Below the pieces are notes generated by a model that did not search any database, was not told the origin of the DNA, and worked only from the letters and a program-made list of their open reading frames with translations. 64,000 nt of DNA from Paenibacillus tepidiphilus (lineage in GTDB: Bacteria; Bacillota; Bacilli; Paenibacillales; Paenibacillaceae), in NCBI RefSeq assembly GCF_008635795.1, contig NZ_VWRQ01000017.1:62001-126000 (forward strand), in the 5' to 3' direction. Position 1 is the stretch's first letter; the number at the start of each line of letters is the position of its first letter. A program made the position numbers and the translations under genes. Below, piece after piece: positions 41,210 through 50,319 of the stretch.

Positions 41210-41410
41210 CTATACATGAGTAATGGTCATTACAACCTGAAACAGCGCATATACGCCCAAGCCGCTGATAATCAGCATCATGCCCGATTTCTTCCTCGAC
41301 TGGAACAGACGGAGCACGCCAAGGCTGATCAGCGGGGCGATAATGAGCAGCAGCAGCAGCATGGTAATGAACATGCGAGTTGAAATATCCGATGTATCCA
41401 GAAAGGCCAT
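41210..41410 (-). CDS. Small two-span membrane protein, unknown
   Basis: I do not recognise a family. The 66-residue product (from ATG 41410) has two membrane segments, MFITMLLLLLIIAPLISLGV and MLIISGLGVYALFQVVMTI, joined by a basic loop RLFQSRKKSG. An in-frame ATG at 41473 would add 21 residues, but a TATAAT at about 41480-41475 (minus strand) suggests transcription starts there, so the later start is preferred; its ribosome site is weak. It ends convergent with the GNAT gene and starts head to tail after xylR's end. Confidence 0.55.
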   Translation of the reverse strand: MAFLDTSDISTRMFITMLLLLLIIAPLISLGVLRLFQSRKKSGMMLIISGLGVYALFQVVMTITHV

Positions 41411-41544
41411 AGACGCACGCTCGCTTTCCAAAAAAGAGGTAGTTGTGTGATGTAAGTCACACTCTGTATCCATTATTATAATGGATTGTAACCTCTTTTT
41501 AGCAGCGTGCAGCGTCCCAAATGCGGCAATTTTACGTCAATTTG

Positions 41545-42705
41545 CTATATGGTTACCCGGATATCGCCCAGAAAGTGCATGACCGCCGCAAATGCGGCGC
41601 CGATCATCGTTCCCTTGCCGCCGAGCTTGGAAAAGGTGATTTCCAGCTGCTGCTTATGGTAAGGCAGCGTACGCTCGGCAACTACATCACGCAGCGGACC
41701 GCCCAGCCAGGGCTCGGCCTCGGACAATGCGCCCCCGATAACGATTAATTCCGGATTGAAGCTGTTGATCAGATTCGTCACGCCAATCCCCAGATAGGTG
41801 CCCATCGAGTCAAAATGGCGCAGCGCATCGGCCTGGCCGCTGCGCGCATGGCGCACCAGCTCGGGGGTTGTGCGGGCCGGCAGAGGCAGGCCGGGCTGGT
41901 CATAGGTCCGTTCGGAGGCGTATAGCTCCCAGCAGCCGCGGCTTCCGCAGCTGCAGGGCGTGCCGCCCGATTCGATCGTCATATGCCCGGTTTCGCCGGC
42001 ATAGCCACGGGCCCCCTTGTACAGCTCTCCTCCGATAATAATCCCCGAACCGATCCCTGAACCTGCACTGATATACAGCAGATGGCGCACGCCACGCGCA
42101 GCGCCGAAATTAAGCTCGCCCTGCGCACCGGCATTGGCTTCATTGTCGATAGTGACCGGAACGGCGAAGGCTTCCTCCAGGATGGCCCGCAGATCGACCA
42201 TTTCCCAGCCAAGGTTGGGTGCAAACAGGACCACGCCGTGCTCATCCACCATTCCCGGTACTCCGACTCCGATTCCGACAATTCCATACGGCGAAGGCGG
42301 TGCAGCGGCGATCATCGTCCCGATGAGCTTCTTCATCTGCTCCACTACATAAGGCAGCTCATGGTTATCCAGCGGAGCTTCCAGCTCCTGCAAAATATGT
42401 CCGCCGAGATCGCACAGAACGGCCGACAGCTGCCGGATTCTCAGCTCCAGGCCGACGACGGTACCGGCCATGCGGTTAAAATGCAGCATCAGCGGCTTGC
42501 GGCCGCCGCTGGATTCTCCCGGACCTGCCTCCGTGACCAGCTCCTGGCCGCAAAGCTCGGCCACCAGGTTCGAGACCGTGGCCTTATTGAGACCGGTCAT
42601 TTCGGATACTTTGGCCCGCGAGACCGGGGAGTGGGTGCGGATCGTATGCAGCACAAGCGATTTGTTGATTTTTTTGACCAGCGCCTGATCACCCGTAACT
42701 TTCAC
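41545..42705 (-). CDS. xylR: ROK-family xylose repressor
   Basis: A 386-residue DNA-binding repressor of xylose genes, released by xylose. The N-terminal winged helix is SPVSRAKVSEMTGLNKATVSNLVAEL, and the ROK sugar-kinase-like part shows GVGVPGMVDE, ETGHMTIESGG and the zinc motif CSCGSRGCWE. I chose GTG 42705, giving VKVTGDQALVKKINKSLV, because AAGGA lies eight bases upstream; the GTG at 42714 is too close to it. It is divergent from xylA, with its operator in the shared region. A perfect cre site is 20 bases before the start, so CcpA also acts on it. Confidence 0.93.
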   Translation of the reverse strand: MKVTGDQALVKKINKSLVLHTIRTHSPVSRAKVSEMTGLNKATVSNLVAELCGQELVTEAGPGESSGGRKPLMLHFNRMAGTVVGLELRIRQLSAVLCDLGGHILQELEAPLDNHELPYVVEQMKKLIGTMIAAAPPSPYGIVGIGVGVPGMVDEHGVVLFAPNLGWEMVDLRAILEEAFAVPVTIDNEANAGAQGELNFGAARGVRHLLYISAGSGIGSGIIIGGELYKGARGYAGETGHMTIESGGTPCSCGSRGCWELYASERTYDQPGLPLPARTTPELVRHARSGQADALRHFDSMGTYLGIGVTNLINSFNPELIVIGGALSEAEPWLGGPLRDVVAERTLPYHKQQLEITFSKLGGKGTMIGAAFAAVMHFLGDIRVTI

Positions 42706-42724
42706 ACAAGACACTTCCTTTGAT

Positions 42725-42738
42725 TGATAACGTTCTCA
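42725..42738 (-). promoter_or_regulatory. cre site before xylR
   Basis: TGATAACGTTCTCA fits the CcpA consensus TGWNANCGNTNWCA fully on either strand. It is between the xylR promoter area and its start codon, a roadblock position. Confidence 0.8.
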
Positions 42739-42907
42739 TTAAACAGTATTCCATTTAGTCTAGAGCGATAGGCATTAAAATGCAACCGCGAATCAGAGGA
42801 AAGGCGGCCCGACCGGCTTTGGTGAACGCATAGATACAGCCGTGCGAGGGCACGTTATGACCGTGGGTGGCGGTAAGTACGCGCCGTTAAATGAGGCTGA
42901 AAAAATT

Positions 42908-42941
42908 TTGCCCAAAACTTTGTTTAACCAATATACAAAGT
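42908..42941 (+). promoter_or_regulatory. xylA promoter with XylR operator
   Basis: TTGCCC (42908-42913), 18-base spacer and TATACA (42932-42937). The inverted repeat ACTTTGT...ACAAAGT (42917-42941, 25 bases) resembles the known XylR operator (AGTTTGTTT...AACAAACT) and covers the spacer and -10 box. Confidence 0.75.
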
Positions 42942-42965
42942 CTGAAAGTTGTGTTAAGATGATGC

Positions 42966-42979
42966 TGTAAACGCTTGCG
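42966..42979 (+). promoter_or_regulatory. cre-like site before xylA
   Basis: TGTAAACGCTTGCG matches the cre consensus with two mismatches and lies downstream of the xylA promoter, suggesting CcpA control. Confidence 0.5.
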
Positions 42980-43012
42980 GGCAAAAGCTCAAAACCGAGG
43001 AGGACTTTAATA

Positions 43013-44329
43013 ATGGCTTATTTTGAAACAGTAGGAAAAATCTCTTACGAGGGAAGCCGTTCCACCAACCCTTACGCATTCAAATTCTACAATCCAAAAG
43101 AAATCGTAGCCGGCAAAACTATGGAAGAGCACCTGAAGTTTGCAATGGCATATTGGCATACACTTACTGCCGGCGGTTCCGACCCGTTCGGCGCTGAAAC
43201 CGCAGTACGCAGCTGGGACAAGCTGGACGCTCTGGACAAGGCTAAGGCCCGTGCGGAAGCCGCTTTTGAATTCATGGACAAGATGGACCTTCCATATTTC
43301 TGCTTCCATGATGTGGACATCGCTCCGGAAGGCGCTTCGCTCAGCGAATTCTACAAGAACATCGATACCATCGTTGACATTCTCGAACAGGGCATGAAGA
43401 CTTCCGGCAAGAAATTGCTGTGGAACACGGCCAACATGTTCACCAATCCGCGCTTCATGCACGGTGCAGGCTCTACCTGCAATGCCGATGTATACGCTTA
43501 TGCCGCTGCCCAAGTGAAGAAGGGTCTGGAAGTCGGCAAACGTCTGGGCGCATCCAACTACGTATTCTGGGGCGGCCGTGAAGGTTACGAGAACCTGATG
43601 AACACTGACATGCAGCTGGAGCAGGACAACATTGCACGCCTGTTCTCCATGGCTGTTGATTACGCGAAGGAAATCGGCTTTGACGCCCAGTTCCTGATCG
43701 AGCCTAAGCCGAAAGAGCCTACCAAGCACCAATATGACTTCGATGCTGCTACAACGATTGCGTTCCTTCAGAAGTACGGCCTTGAGAACAGCTTCAAGCT
43801 GAACCTGGAAGCCAACCATGCTACACTGGCCGGCCACACATTCGAGCATGAACTGCGCGTTGCCCGCATCAACGGCATGCTGGGCTCGCTCGACGCGAAC
43901 CAGGGCGATCCGCTGCTGGGCTGGGATACCGACGAGTTCCCGGTTAACCTGTATGATGCTACCCTGACTCTGTATGAAGTACTGAAGAACGACGGTCTGG
44001 GCAAAGGCGGCATTAACTTCGACGCCAAGGTACGCCGTCCGTCCTTCGAACCGGAAGATCTGTTCCTGGCGCACATCGCCGGCATGGACACTTATGCCAA
44101 AGGCCTGAAAGTGGCTGCCAAGCTGATCGAAGACCGCGTATTCGAAGATGTTATCGAGAAGCGTTACAGCAGCTTCAGCGAAGGCATCGGCGCCGACATC
44201 GTATCCGGCAAAGCTACGCTGGCTTCCCTGGCCGACTACGCTCTGAACAACCAGAATCCGCGTCCTAACCAATCCGGACGTCAAGAGCTGCTGAAAGCGA
44301 CTCTGAACCAGTACATTCTGGCTGAATAG
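43013..44329 (+). CDS. xylA: Xylose isomerase
   Basis: A 438-residue cytoplasmic enzyme that turns D-xylose into D-xylulose (and glucose into fructose). Metal- and substrate-site blocks are FCFHDVDIAPEG, VFWGGREGYE, IEPKPKEPTKHQYDFD, LNLEANHATLAGHTFEHEL and DANQGDPLLGWDTDEFP, in the usual order and length for the class II enzyme. GAGGAGGACTTTAATA precedes ATG 43013. It is divergent from xylR, under XylR and CcpA by the sites described, and is separated from xylB by a terminator and 713 bases, so the two are not a tight operon. Confidence 0.97.
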   Translation: MAYFETVGKISYEGSRSTNPYAFKFYNPKEIVAGKTMEEHLKFAMAYWHTLTAGGSDPFGAETAVRSWDKLDALDKAKARAEAAFEFMDKMDLPYFCFHDVDIAPEGASLSEFYKNIDTIVDILEQGMKTSGKKLLWNTANMFTNPRFMHGAGSTCNADVYAYAAAQVKKGLEVGKRLGASNYVFWGGREGYENLMNTDMQLEQDNIARLFSMAVDYAKEIGFDAQFLIEPKPKEPTKHQYDFDAATTIAFLQKYGLENSFKLNLEANHATLAGHTFEHELRVARINGMLGSLDANQGDPLLGWDTDEFPVNLYDATLTLYEVLKNDGLGKGGINFDAKVRRPSFEPEDLFLAHIAGMDTYAKGLKVAAKLIEDRVFEDVIEKRYSSFSEGIGADIVSGKATLASLADYALNNQNPRPNQSGRQELLKATLNQYILAE

Positions 44330-44376
44330 GATTTAGCGACAACATGCGGCCCGGGTGCGGGCCGCTAATGCAACGG

Positions 44377-44415
44377 GGGTTGCTGAAGAAAGCATTCTTC
44401 GGCAGCCCTTTTTCT
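44377..44415 (+). terminator. Terminator after xylA
   Basis: GGGTTGCTGAAGAA (44377-44390) pairs with TTCTTCGGCAGCCC (44395-44408), followed by TTTTT. Confidence 0.85.
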
Positions 44416-44524
44416 ATGGATTAGTATGAGCGGCCGGTGTCAGCGCGTAGGCAATGTCTTTGAACCCGCTAATTATGACTGAACCGCCGGGTTACCAGTC
44501 CATTGAACGGTCGTTGGCCTATCG

Positions 44525-44740
44525 CCATCCTGTTGTTTGGAGTAAGTGGAAAACATCGAACTAATTCCATGATTTTCGCGGAAAGATAATATCTAAGTGG
44601 AAAATGTCTAACTAATTAGTGCATTTCTGTTGACATCCGCTTCAATCCGGCTGATTAAATGGACGAAATCGAACTAATTCCCTGGAATGGGGATATTTGC
44701 TGATAATAAGTTGCAAAAATCGAATTAAATATTCCTCCTT
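44525..44740 (+). repeat. Four copies of the AAGTGG-type intergenic repeat
   Basis: Related elements are seen at about 44529-44556, 44591-44619, 44655-44683 and 44703-44735, each of the form TAAGTGGAAAATNTCNAACT followed by AATT. They belong to the same family as the repeats at 15.7-15.83 kb. No gene is seen between 44416 and 45042. Confidence 0.65.
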
Positions 44741-44852
44741 TCTTTGGGAGTCTACTTTAGCGCGGGGCTGGAATCAGTTATAGTATCAGCATAGACTATA
44801 ATCTGTAGGGGAGCCGACAGAACCGGTATATCAACAGTTTAAATAAACGCGG

Positions 44853-45025
44853 GTTTACTCGAAGCATTAATCATTGAAGTATAGCTCGTAAAACAAAGCG
44901 AACGCTTACGAAGTCAGTTTTACTCGAAGCATTATCATTTGAAGTATAAGCTCGTAAAACAAAGCGAACGCTTACGAAGTCAGTTTTACTCGAAGCATTA
45001 ATCATTGAAGTATAGCTCGTAAAAC
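44853..45025 (+). repeat. 65/66-bp tandem repeat in the xylB leader
   Basis: Two full units and a third partial unit, with TTTACTCGAAGCATT starting at 44854, 44919 and 44985. Each unit core begins GTTTTAC and ends GTAAAAC, an inverted repeat, and the linker contains AAGCGAACGCTT, itself a palindrome. The last core ends directly at the xylB ribosome site (TTTTAGGAGG). A TATAAT at 44797-44802 may be the xylB -10, which would place the repeats in the mRNA leader. Confidence 0.85.
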
Positions 45026-45042
45026 TTTTAGGAGGCTCTATC

Positions 45043-46539
45043 ATGAACTATGTAATCGGTGTCGATCTTGGAACCAGTGCGGTCAAGACTGTGCTGGTGG
45101 ACCAGCAGGGCAAGGTGGCTTTTGAACATTCGGAAGCGTATCCGCTTAGCCGCGCCCAGCCGAACTGGAGCGAGCAGAACCCTGAGGATTGGGTAAAAGG
45201 AACGCTGGTCAGCCTGCGCCGCCTGATGGAGCAGTCCGGTGTGGACCCGTCGCAGGTGGATGGCCTCAGCTTCTCCGGCCAGATGCACGGGCTTGTGCTG
45301 GTGGACAGCGAAGGCAAGGTGCTGCGTCCGGCTATTCTATGGAATGATACCCGTACAACGGCACAATGCCGCAGAATTGAACAGACGCTTGGCGGCAAGC
45401 TGATCGACATTGCGCGCAACCGTGCTTTGGAAGGGTTTACGCTGCCTAAGATCCTGTGGGTGCAGGAGAACGAACCCGAGGTGCTGGCACAGGCCCACCA
45501 GTTCCTGCTGCCCAAGGATTATGTGCGTCTGCGCTTGACCGGAGATTATGCGATGGATTACTCCGATGCGGCAGGGACCCTGCTGCTTGATGTCGCTGCC
45601 AAAGAGTGGAGCGCCGAGATTGCTGAAGCCTTCAATCTGCCGCTCGCGCTGTGTCCGAAGCTGGTGGAATCCTTCGATCTGACGGGAACGCTGCTGCCGG
45701 AAATTGCCGGGGAGACAGGCCTTCTGGCCTCGACGAAGGTATTCGCGGGCGGAGCGGATAATGCCTGCGGCGCGCTCGGCGCGGGGATTCTGGGCGAAGG
45801 CCGGACAATGTGCAGCATCGGCACCTCCGGCGTGGTGCTGTCCTATGAGAGCAACAAGGACCTCAACCTGGAAGGCAAGGTGCATTTCTTCAATCATGGC
45901 GAGAAGGATGCCTACTATATTATGGGCGTTACTCTGGCCGCAGGCCACAGCCTGACCTGGTTCAAGGAAACCTTCGCAGCGGACAAGAGCTTCGATGAGC
46001 TGCTGCAGGGTGTAGGCGCTATTCCCGCCGGCAGCGGCGGCTTGCTGTTCACGCCGTATATTTCCGGCGAGCGCACCCCGCATCCGGATGCGAATATCCG
46101 CGGCAGCTTTATCGGTATGGATTCCGGGCATACGCTGAGCCATTTTGCCCGTTCCGTACTGGAAGGCATCACCTTCTCGCTGCGTGAATCCATCGAGATC
46201 GTCCGCGATTCCGGCAAGGAGATCAACGAGATTGTCGCCATCGGCGGCGGTGCGAAGAATGAGACCTGGCTGCAGATGCAGGCGGATATCTTTAACGCCT
46301 CCATTGTGAAGCTGGAGAGTGAGCAGGGGCCGGCTATGGGCGCGGCTATGCTGGCCGCGTACGGCAGCGGCTGGTTCGCTTCTCTCGGCGAATGTGCCGA
46401 AGCCTTCATCCGTCCGGCCGAAGTGTTCAAGCCGAACGCGGAGCAAGCGGCCGTCTATGACGGATTGTTCAGTATTTACCAGGAGGTCTACGGCCAGACG
46501 CGTGGATTAAATGACAAGCTGGCGGCTTACCGCCAATAA
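45043..46539 (+). CDS. xylB: Xylulokinase
   Basis: A 498-residue FGGY-family kinase that phosphorylates D-xylulose, feeding the pentose phosphate pathway. The N-terminal VIGVDLGTSAVKTVLVD, the FGGY signature region LSFSGQMHGLVLVD and AILWNDTRTTAQC, and the C-terminal ATP-site segments GTSGVVLS and AIGGGAKNETWLQMQADIF are all present in order. AGGAGG is nine bases before ATG 45043. It has its own promoter region with a 240-base leader made of tandem repeats, so its expression may be set apart from xylA. A terminator follows. Confidence 0.96.
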   Translation: MNYVIGVDLGTSAVKTVLVDQQGKVAFEHSEAYPLSRAQPNWSEQNPEDWVKGTLVSLRRLMEQSGVDPSQVDGLSFSGQMHGLVLVDSEGKVLRPAILWNDTRTTAQCRRIEQTLGGKLIDIARNRALEGFTLPKILWVQENEPEVLAQAHQFLLPKDYVRLRLTGDYAMDYSDAAGTLLLDVAAKEWSAEIAEAFNLPLALCPKLVESFDLTGTLLPEIAGETGLLASTKVFAGGADNACGALGAGILGEGRTMCSIGTSGVVLSYESNKDLNLEGKVHFFNHGEKDAYYIMGVTLAAGHSLTWFKETFAADKSFDELLQGVGAIPAGSGGLLFTPYISGERTPHPDANIRGSFIGMDSGHTLSHFARSVLEGITFSLRESIEIVRDSGKEINEIVAIGGGAKNETWLQMQADIFNASIVKLESEQGPAMGAAMLAAYGSGWFASLGECAEAFIRPAEVFKPNAEQAAVYDGLFSIYQEVYGQTRGLNDKLAAYRQ

Positions 46540-46583
46540 CAAGTCGCTGCTGCTTGGCCGAGTAACCGAATGACCGCGATGTT

Positions 46584-46611
46584 TCCGGAGGAAGCTATTT
46601 CCTCCGGATTT
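46584..46611 (+). terminator. Terminator after xylB
   Basis: TCCGGAGGAA (46584-46593) pairs perfectly with TTCCTCCGGA (46599-46608), followed by TTT. Confidence 0.75.
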
Positions 46612-46634
46612 GGCGCATTAAGGGGGAATGCAAC

Positions 46635-48176
46635 ATGATTAAAGTGCTGATTGTCGATGACGAGCCCAAGCTGAGAGAAGGACTTCGCACCCTGATTCCT
46701 TGGGAAGAGCAGGGTTACACCGTCGTGGCTACGGCGGCGAACGGAATCGAAGCGCTTGAGAAATTTCATACCTTTGCTCCCAAGCTGGTAATCGCCGATA
46801 TCCGCATGCCGGGAATGGACGGCCTTGAGCTGATCAATGAGCTGCGCAAGGAGAAGGCGGACTGTCATATTATGATCCTTAGCGGCTACGCCGATTTCGA
46901 ATATGCCAAGCGGGCGATTTCCCTCCATATTGACGGCTACCTGCTGAAGCCGGTGGACGAGGAGGAACTGCTCTCCTACCTGCAGGAGCTGCGGGTGACG
47001 ATCAGCCGCAAGGAGCAGCTGGACAGGCTTCATGGAGCGGTTCCCGCCGTCAGCAATGAGACACTGCTGCGCGAACTGCTGCAGCCGCGTGAGGGCGGTG
47101 AGCCTGCCGATGAACTGGTCGAAGCACTCGGGCTGGAGGAGCGCAGCTGTGAAGTGGTGCTGCTGGAGCTGAAGCGTGTTGCCAAAGGAGAAGAAGACAA
47201 GGTGGAACGCGTTAAGCAGCTGCTCGAGCGGCGTTTGGGCCAGGAGCAGGGGCTGTTCTTTACACTTGCGCCCTATATGGGTATTCTTCTGAACAAACCT
47301 CTGCGCGATGAGGCCGCCCGGACGGCAATGTGGCGGCAGCTGCAGGATGTCATCTCCCGGGAGGACATCGATTTCGTCGCTGCGGCAGGCGGAGCTGTGG
47401 AGCGCCCGCAGCAGGCCGCCGTCTCGTTCTCCGCTGCCCGCGAGCGGCTGAGCCAAGCCTTCTTTGCGCGGATGGATACGCTGCTCTACGATCAGGCGGA
47501 GGAGGGCGGAGACCTGCCCGACCAGCTTCAGGAGCCTGCCGATTCGGAGCGCGACGCAGCGATGGAGCTGCTGCTTGCGGTGGAGACAGGGAGCGATGAG
47601 GCCATTCCTGTACTGATCGGTGAGATTATCCGCCAGACGGTAGAGGTCAAACACGACGAGACGGTGATCAAGGACAGCATGATCCGGCTGCTGAGTACGA
47701 CGATTGCCCGGCTGGAGGCGGTGAATCCCGAAGTCCGCGCCTGGACGGATGGTAATCCTTCCCCGGCGGCCGAAATTTTCAACAGCTTCTATCTCACGGA
47801 GGCTGAGAACAAGCTGGTGGAATATCTGTCCAGGCTATCGCGACATTTGAACAGCGGCGGCAGAGGCGATGAGATCAAACGGATTACCGATCTCATTCAG
47901 CGGCGTTATAACGAGAACCTGAAGCTGGGTACGCTCGCCGAACTCTTTAATTACAATAGCGCATATCTGGGCAAGATGTTCAAGCTTCAGGTAGGAGAGC
48001 ATTTCAATACGTATCTGGACAAGGTCCGGATTGAGAAGGCCAAGCAGTTTCTGGCCCAGGGCATGAAGGTCTACGAAGTGGCGGAGAAGGTTGGTTACAT
48101 GAACTCGGATTACTTCAACGCCAAGTTCCGCAAGTATGTCGGCGTGTCGCCAAGCGCTTTCCGCAAAGAGAATTAA
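46635..48176 (+). CDS. YesN-type response regulator, AraC output
   Basis: A 513-residue transcription factor. The receiver (residues 1-120) has DDEPKLREG, the acceptor D55 in IADIRMPGMDG and the lysine in YLLKPVDEE. A middle region of about 270 residues without a known fold is followed by an AraC-type double helix-turn-helix at the C-terminus (LGTLAELFNYNSAYLGKMFK, then VYEVAEKVGYMNSDYFNAKF). AAGGGGGAATGCAAC precedes ATG 46635. The sensor kinase follows 206 bases later, with the order reversed compared with many yesM-yesN pairs. The importer and fucosidase genes downstream are the likely targets. Confidence 0.93.
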   Translation: MIKVLIVDDEPKLREGLRTLIPWEEQGYTVVATAANGIEALEKFHTFAPKLVIADIRMPGMDGLELINELRKEKADCHIMILSGYADFEYAKRAISLHIDGYLLKPVDEEELLSYLQELRVTISRKEQLDRLHGAVPAVSNETLLRELLQPREGGEPADELVEALGLEERSCEVVLLELKRVAKGEEDKVERVKQLLERRLGQEQGLFFTLAPYMGILLNKPLRDEAARTAMWRQLQDVISREDIDFVAAAGGAVERPQQAAVSFSAARERLSQAFFARMDTLLYDQAEEGGDLPDQLQEPADSERDAAMELLLAVETGSDEAIPVLIGEIIRQTVEVKHDETVIKDSMIRLLSTTIARLEAVNPEVRAWTDGNPSPAAEIFNSFYLTEAENKLVEYLSRLSRHLNSGGRGDEIKRITDLIQRRYNENLKLGTLAELFNYNSAYLGKMFKLQVGEHFNTYLDKVRIEKAKQFLAQGMKVYEVAEKVGYMNSDYFNAKFRKYVGVSPSAFRKEN

Positions 48177-48293
48177 ATTGACGCAGGCGTGATTTGAGGG
48201 TCCCCGCAAAGTACCTGGGTCTGCGCCCGGCGTAATGGCCCCGGTTGTGGATTATTTTGAACCTTGCGCAAGGATTTGTCAGCGATTATGATA

Positions 48294-48345
48294 AACAGGC
48301 TATTCCCCGTTTGGATGCAGCGGACGGGAATGGCCTGTTTTCCTT
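48294..48345 (+). terminator. Hairpin between regulator and kinase genes
   Basis: AACAGGCTATTCCC (from 48294) pairs with GGGAATGGCCTGTT (to 48340), followed by TTCCTT. A perfect CCTTGCGCAAGG palindrome lies just before at 48262-48273. Confidence 0.6.
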
Positions 48346-48382
48346 GCATAGCGGGGAATGGTCTTGAGAAAGGGGGGATTCC

Positions 48383-50200
48383 ATGAAGAAGCTGATTCGC
48401 TTAACCAATAACATCATTAATAATATGAAGTTCAAAAACAAGCTGATTGTCTTCTATATTGTGGTAGTCATGATTCCGGTGTTGATCGTCGGAATTATCC
48501 TGACCAGCTATTTCCGGGAGGCTGCACTGGAGCGGGCGATCGAGCAGGCCACGAACAACGTGGAGAAAGTGAAGACGCAGCTGGCCAGCAAGCTTCGTGT
48601 CCCTACAGACATTTCAGATTTGCTATATTTCTCCGATGAGCTGGAGGTCCTTGCCAACACCAGGTATTCCAATATTCTGGAGCTGACCCAGGCTTACCGG
48701 GAGTTCACGAATTTCCAGGAATTTATTCTCCAGTACCGGGAAATTTCCAACATCCGTTTCTACATTGAGAACGAGACGCTGGTTGATAATATGTCCATTA
48801 TTCCGTTGACGGATGAATTGAAATCCCGGTATTGGTATCAAAAAGCGATGGAGAGCAGCGGAATCTACTGGATGTATATCTCTGACAATGAGAACTTCCT
48901 GACCAGCGAACGGGCGTCCATCAACAAGCTGAGCCTGGTCCGGCAGGTGCCTTACAACGAGTACGGAAAAGTCGGAGTTCTGATGGTGCAGGTAGTGCAG
49001 AATGAGCTTAACGGCATGCTGGTGCAGGAGCCATTCGAGACGATTGTAATGGACGAGTGGGGCACGATCGTAGCTGCGAAGAATCCCGAACTGGTGGGTG
49101 CCACACAGGAGGAGATTGACATTGACATCGATTTGCAAAATGAGACGAAGGATGTCATCCGGACCAATGTCAAAGGTGAACCTTCCTATGTCATCGTCGA
49201 TGAGGTAAGGCCGGCTGCCAGTGTCAGCAAGCTGAAGGTCATCTCGGTGTTCGAGACCGGCAGCATTCTGGACGGTGCCAACAAAGTAGGGACACTGGGT
49301 CTGCTCATCATCAGCGGGGTGCTGCTGGTGGCTCTGGTAATGGTATATATCATTTCCCTGTTAACCACGAACCGGCTGCTCCGGCTGAGCCGCCAGCTGA
49401 ATCAGGTCGCGCTCGGCAATCTGAAGGTAGTATCGCATATCGACGGAACAGACGAGATCGGTCAGCTGTCACGCCAGTTCAATTATATGGTGCGCAGCAT
49501 TAATCAATTGATTGAGCAGGTAATCGAGAGCAATGAGCGTAACAATAAGCTGGAAATCGCCCAGCGGGAAATCAAGCTGAAGATGATGGCGAGTCAGATT
49601 CATCCGCATTTTCTGTTCAATGCCCTGGAATCGATTCGTATGAACGCCCATCTCAAAGGAGAGAAGGAAATTGCCAATATCGTCCGGCAGCTCGGCAAGC
49701 TGATGCGCAAGAATCTGGAGGTCGGCCGCGAGCGAGCGCCGATGAAGGAAGAAATCGAGATGATCCGTTCCTATCTGGAAATCCAGAAATTCCGCTATGA
49801 GGACCGTCTGATGTACGAGGTACATTTCGATCCGCGAGCCGCCGATGTACTGCTTCCGCCGCTGATTATCCAGCCGCTCGTGGAGAACTCTGTAGTCCAT
49901 GGCCTGGAGAACAAGGAGGGGACGGTCCACGTGATGGTCGATATTACTTATGCGGGAGATATGCTGCAGATCGTGGTGAGCGATGACGGGATCGGAATCA
50001 AGGAGCAGCGTCTGATCCAAATCCTCGAGCTAATCAATAAGGCGGAGGAAGAACCGCAAAGCCGGATTGGTCTGCGCAATGTGCATCAGCGGCTGGTGAT
50101 GTATTACGGGGCCGAGCACGGTTTGAACATTGAGAGCAAGGACGGACACGGGACGACAATCTCATTTTCCATACCTGCTGATAGCGATTTCAACCCTTGA
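48383..50200 (+). CDS. YesM-type sensor histidine kinase
   Basis: A 605-residue membrane sensor. It has an N-terminal membrane helix (about residues 20-40), an extracytoplasmic sensing domain of about 250 residues, a second helix (about 300-325), a HAMP linker, the His_kinase motif QIHPHFLFNALE with the probable acceptor H409, and an HATPase_c domain with VVSDDGIGIK and GIGLRNVHQRL-like G boxes. AAAGGGGGGATTCC precedes ATG 48383. It pairs with the YesN-type regulator before it and stands directly before an ABC sugar importer, the common arrangement for sensing oligosaccharides or their fragments. Confidence 0.92.
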   Translation: MKKLIRLTNNIINNMKFKNKLIVFYIVVVMIPVLIVGIILTSYFREAALERAIEQATNNVEKVKTQLASKLRVPTDISDLLYFSDELEVLANTRYSNILELTQAYREFTNFQEFILQYREISNIRFYIENETLVDNMSIIPLTDELKSRYWYQKAMESSGIYWMYISDNENFLTSERASINKLSLVRQVPYNEYGKVGVLMVQVVQNELNGMLVQEPFETIVMDEWGTIVAAKNPELVGATQEEIDIDIDLQNETKDVIRTNVKGEPSYVIVDEVRPAASVSKLKVISVFETGSILDGANKVGTLGLLIISGVLLVALVMVYIISLLTTNRLLRLSRQLNQVALGNLKVVSHIDGTDEIGQLSRQFNYMVRSINQLIEQVIESNERNNKLEIAQREIKLKMMASQIHPHFLFNALESIRMNAHLKGEKEIANIVRQLGKLMRKNLEVGRERAPMKEEIEMIRSYLEIQKFRYEDRLMYEVHFDPRAADVLLPPLIIQPLVENSVVHGLENKEGTVHVMVDITYAGDMLQIVVSDDGIGIKEQRLIQILELINKAEEEPQSRIGLRNVHQRLVMYYGAEHGLNIESKDGHGTTISFSIPADSDFNP

Positions 50201-50319
50201 GCCGCCTGCATTCGTGCAATGTCAAATTTGTATATGATTTTGAGTAAAATCTGTCGGGTATCCGCAAATAATCGGGTGGAGTATGATATGAATATAAAAA
50301 AGAAGGGGGAATATTAAAC

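Noticed and set aside
43007..44284. Minus-strand open frame covering xylA
   Set aside because: Mirror of xylose isomerase, no start signal.
44853..45025. CRISPR array in the xylB leader
   Set aside because: The linkers between units are identical, so there are no unique spacers.
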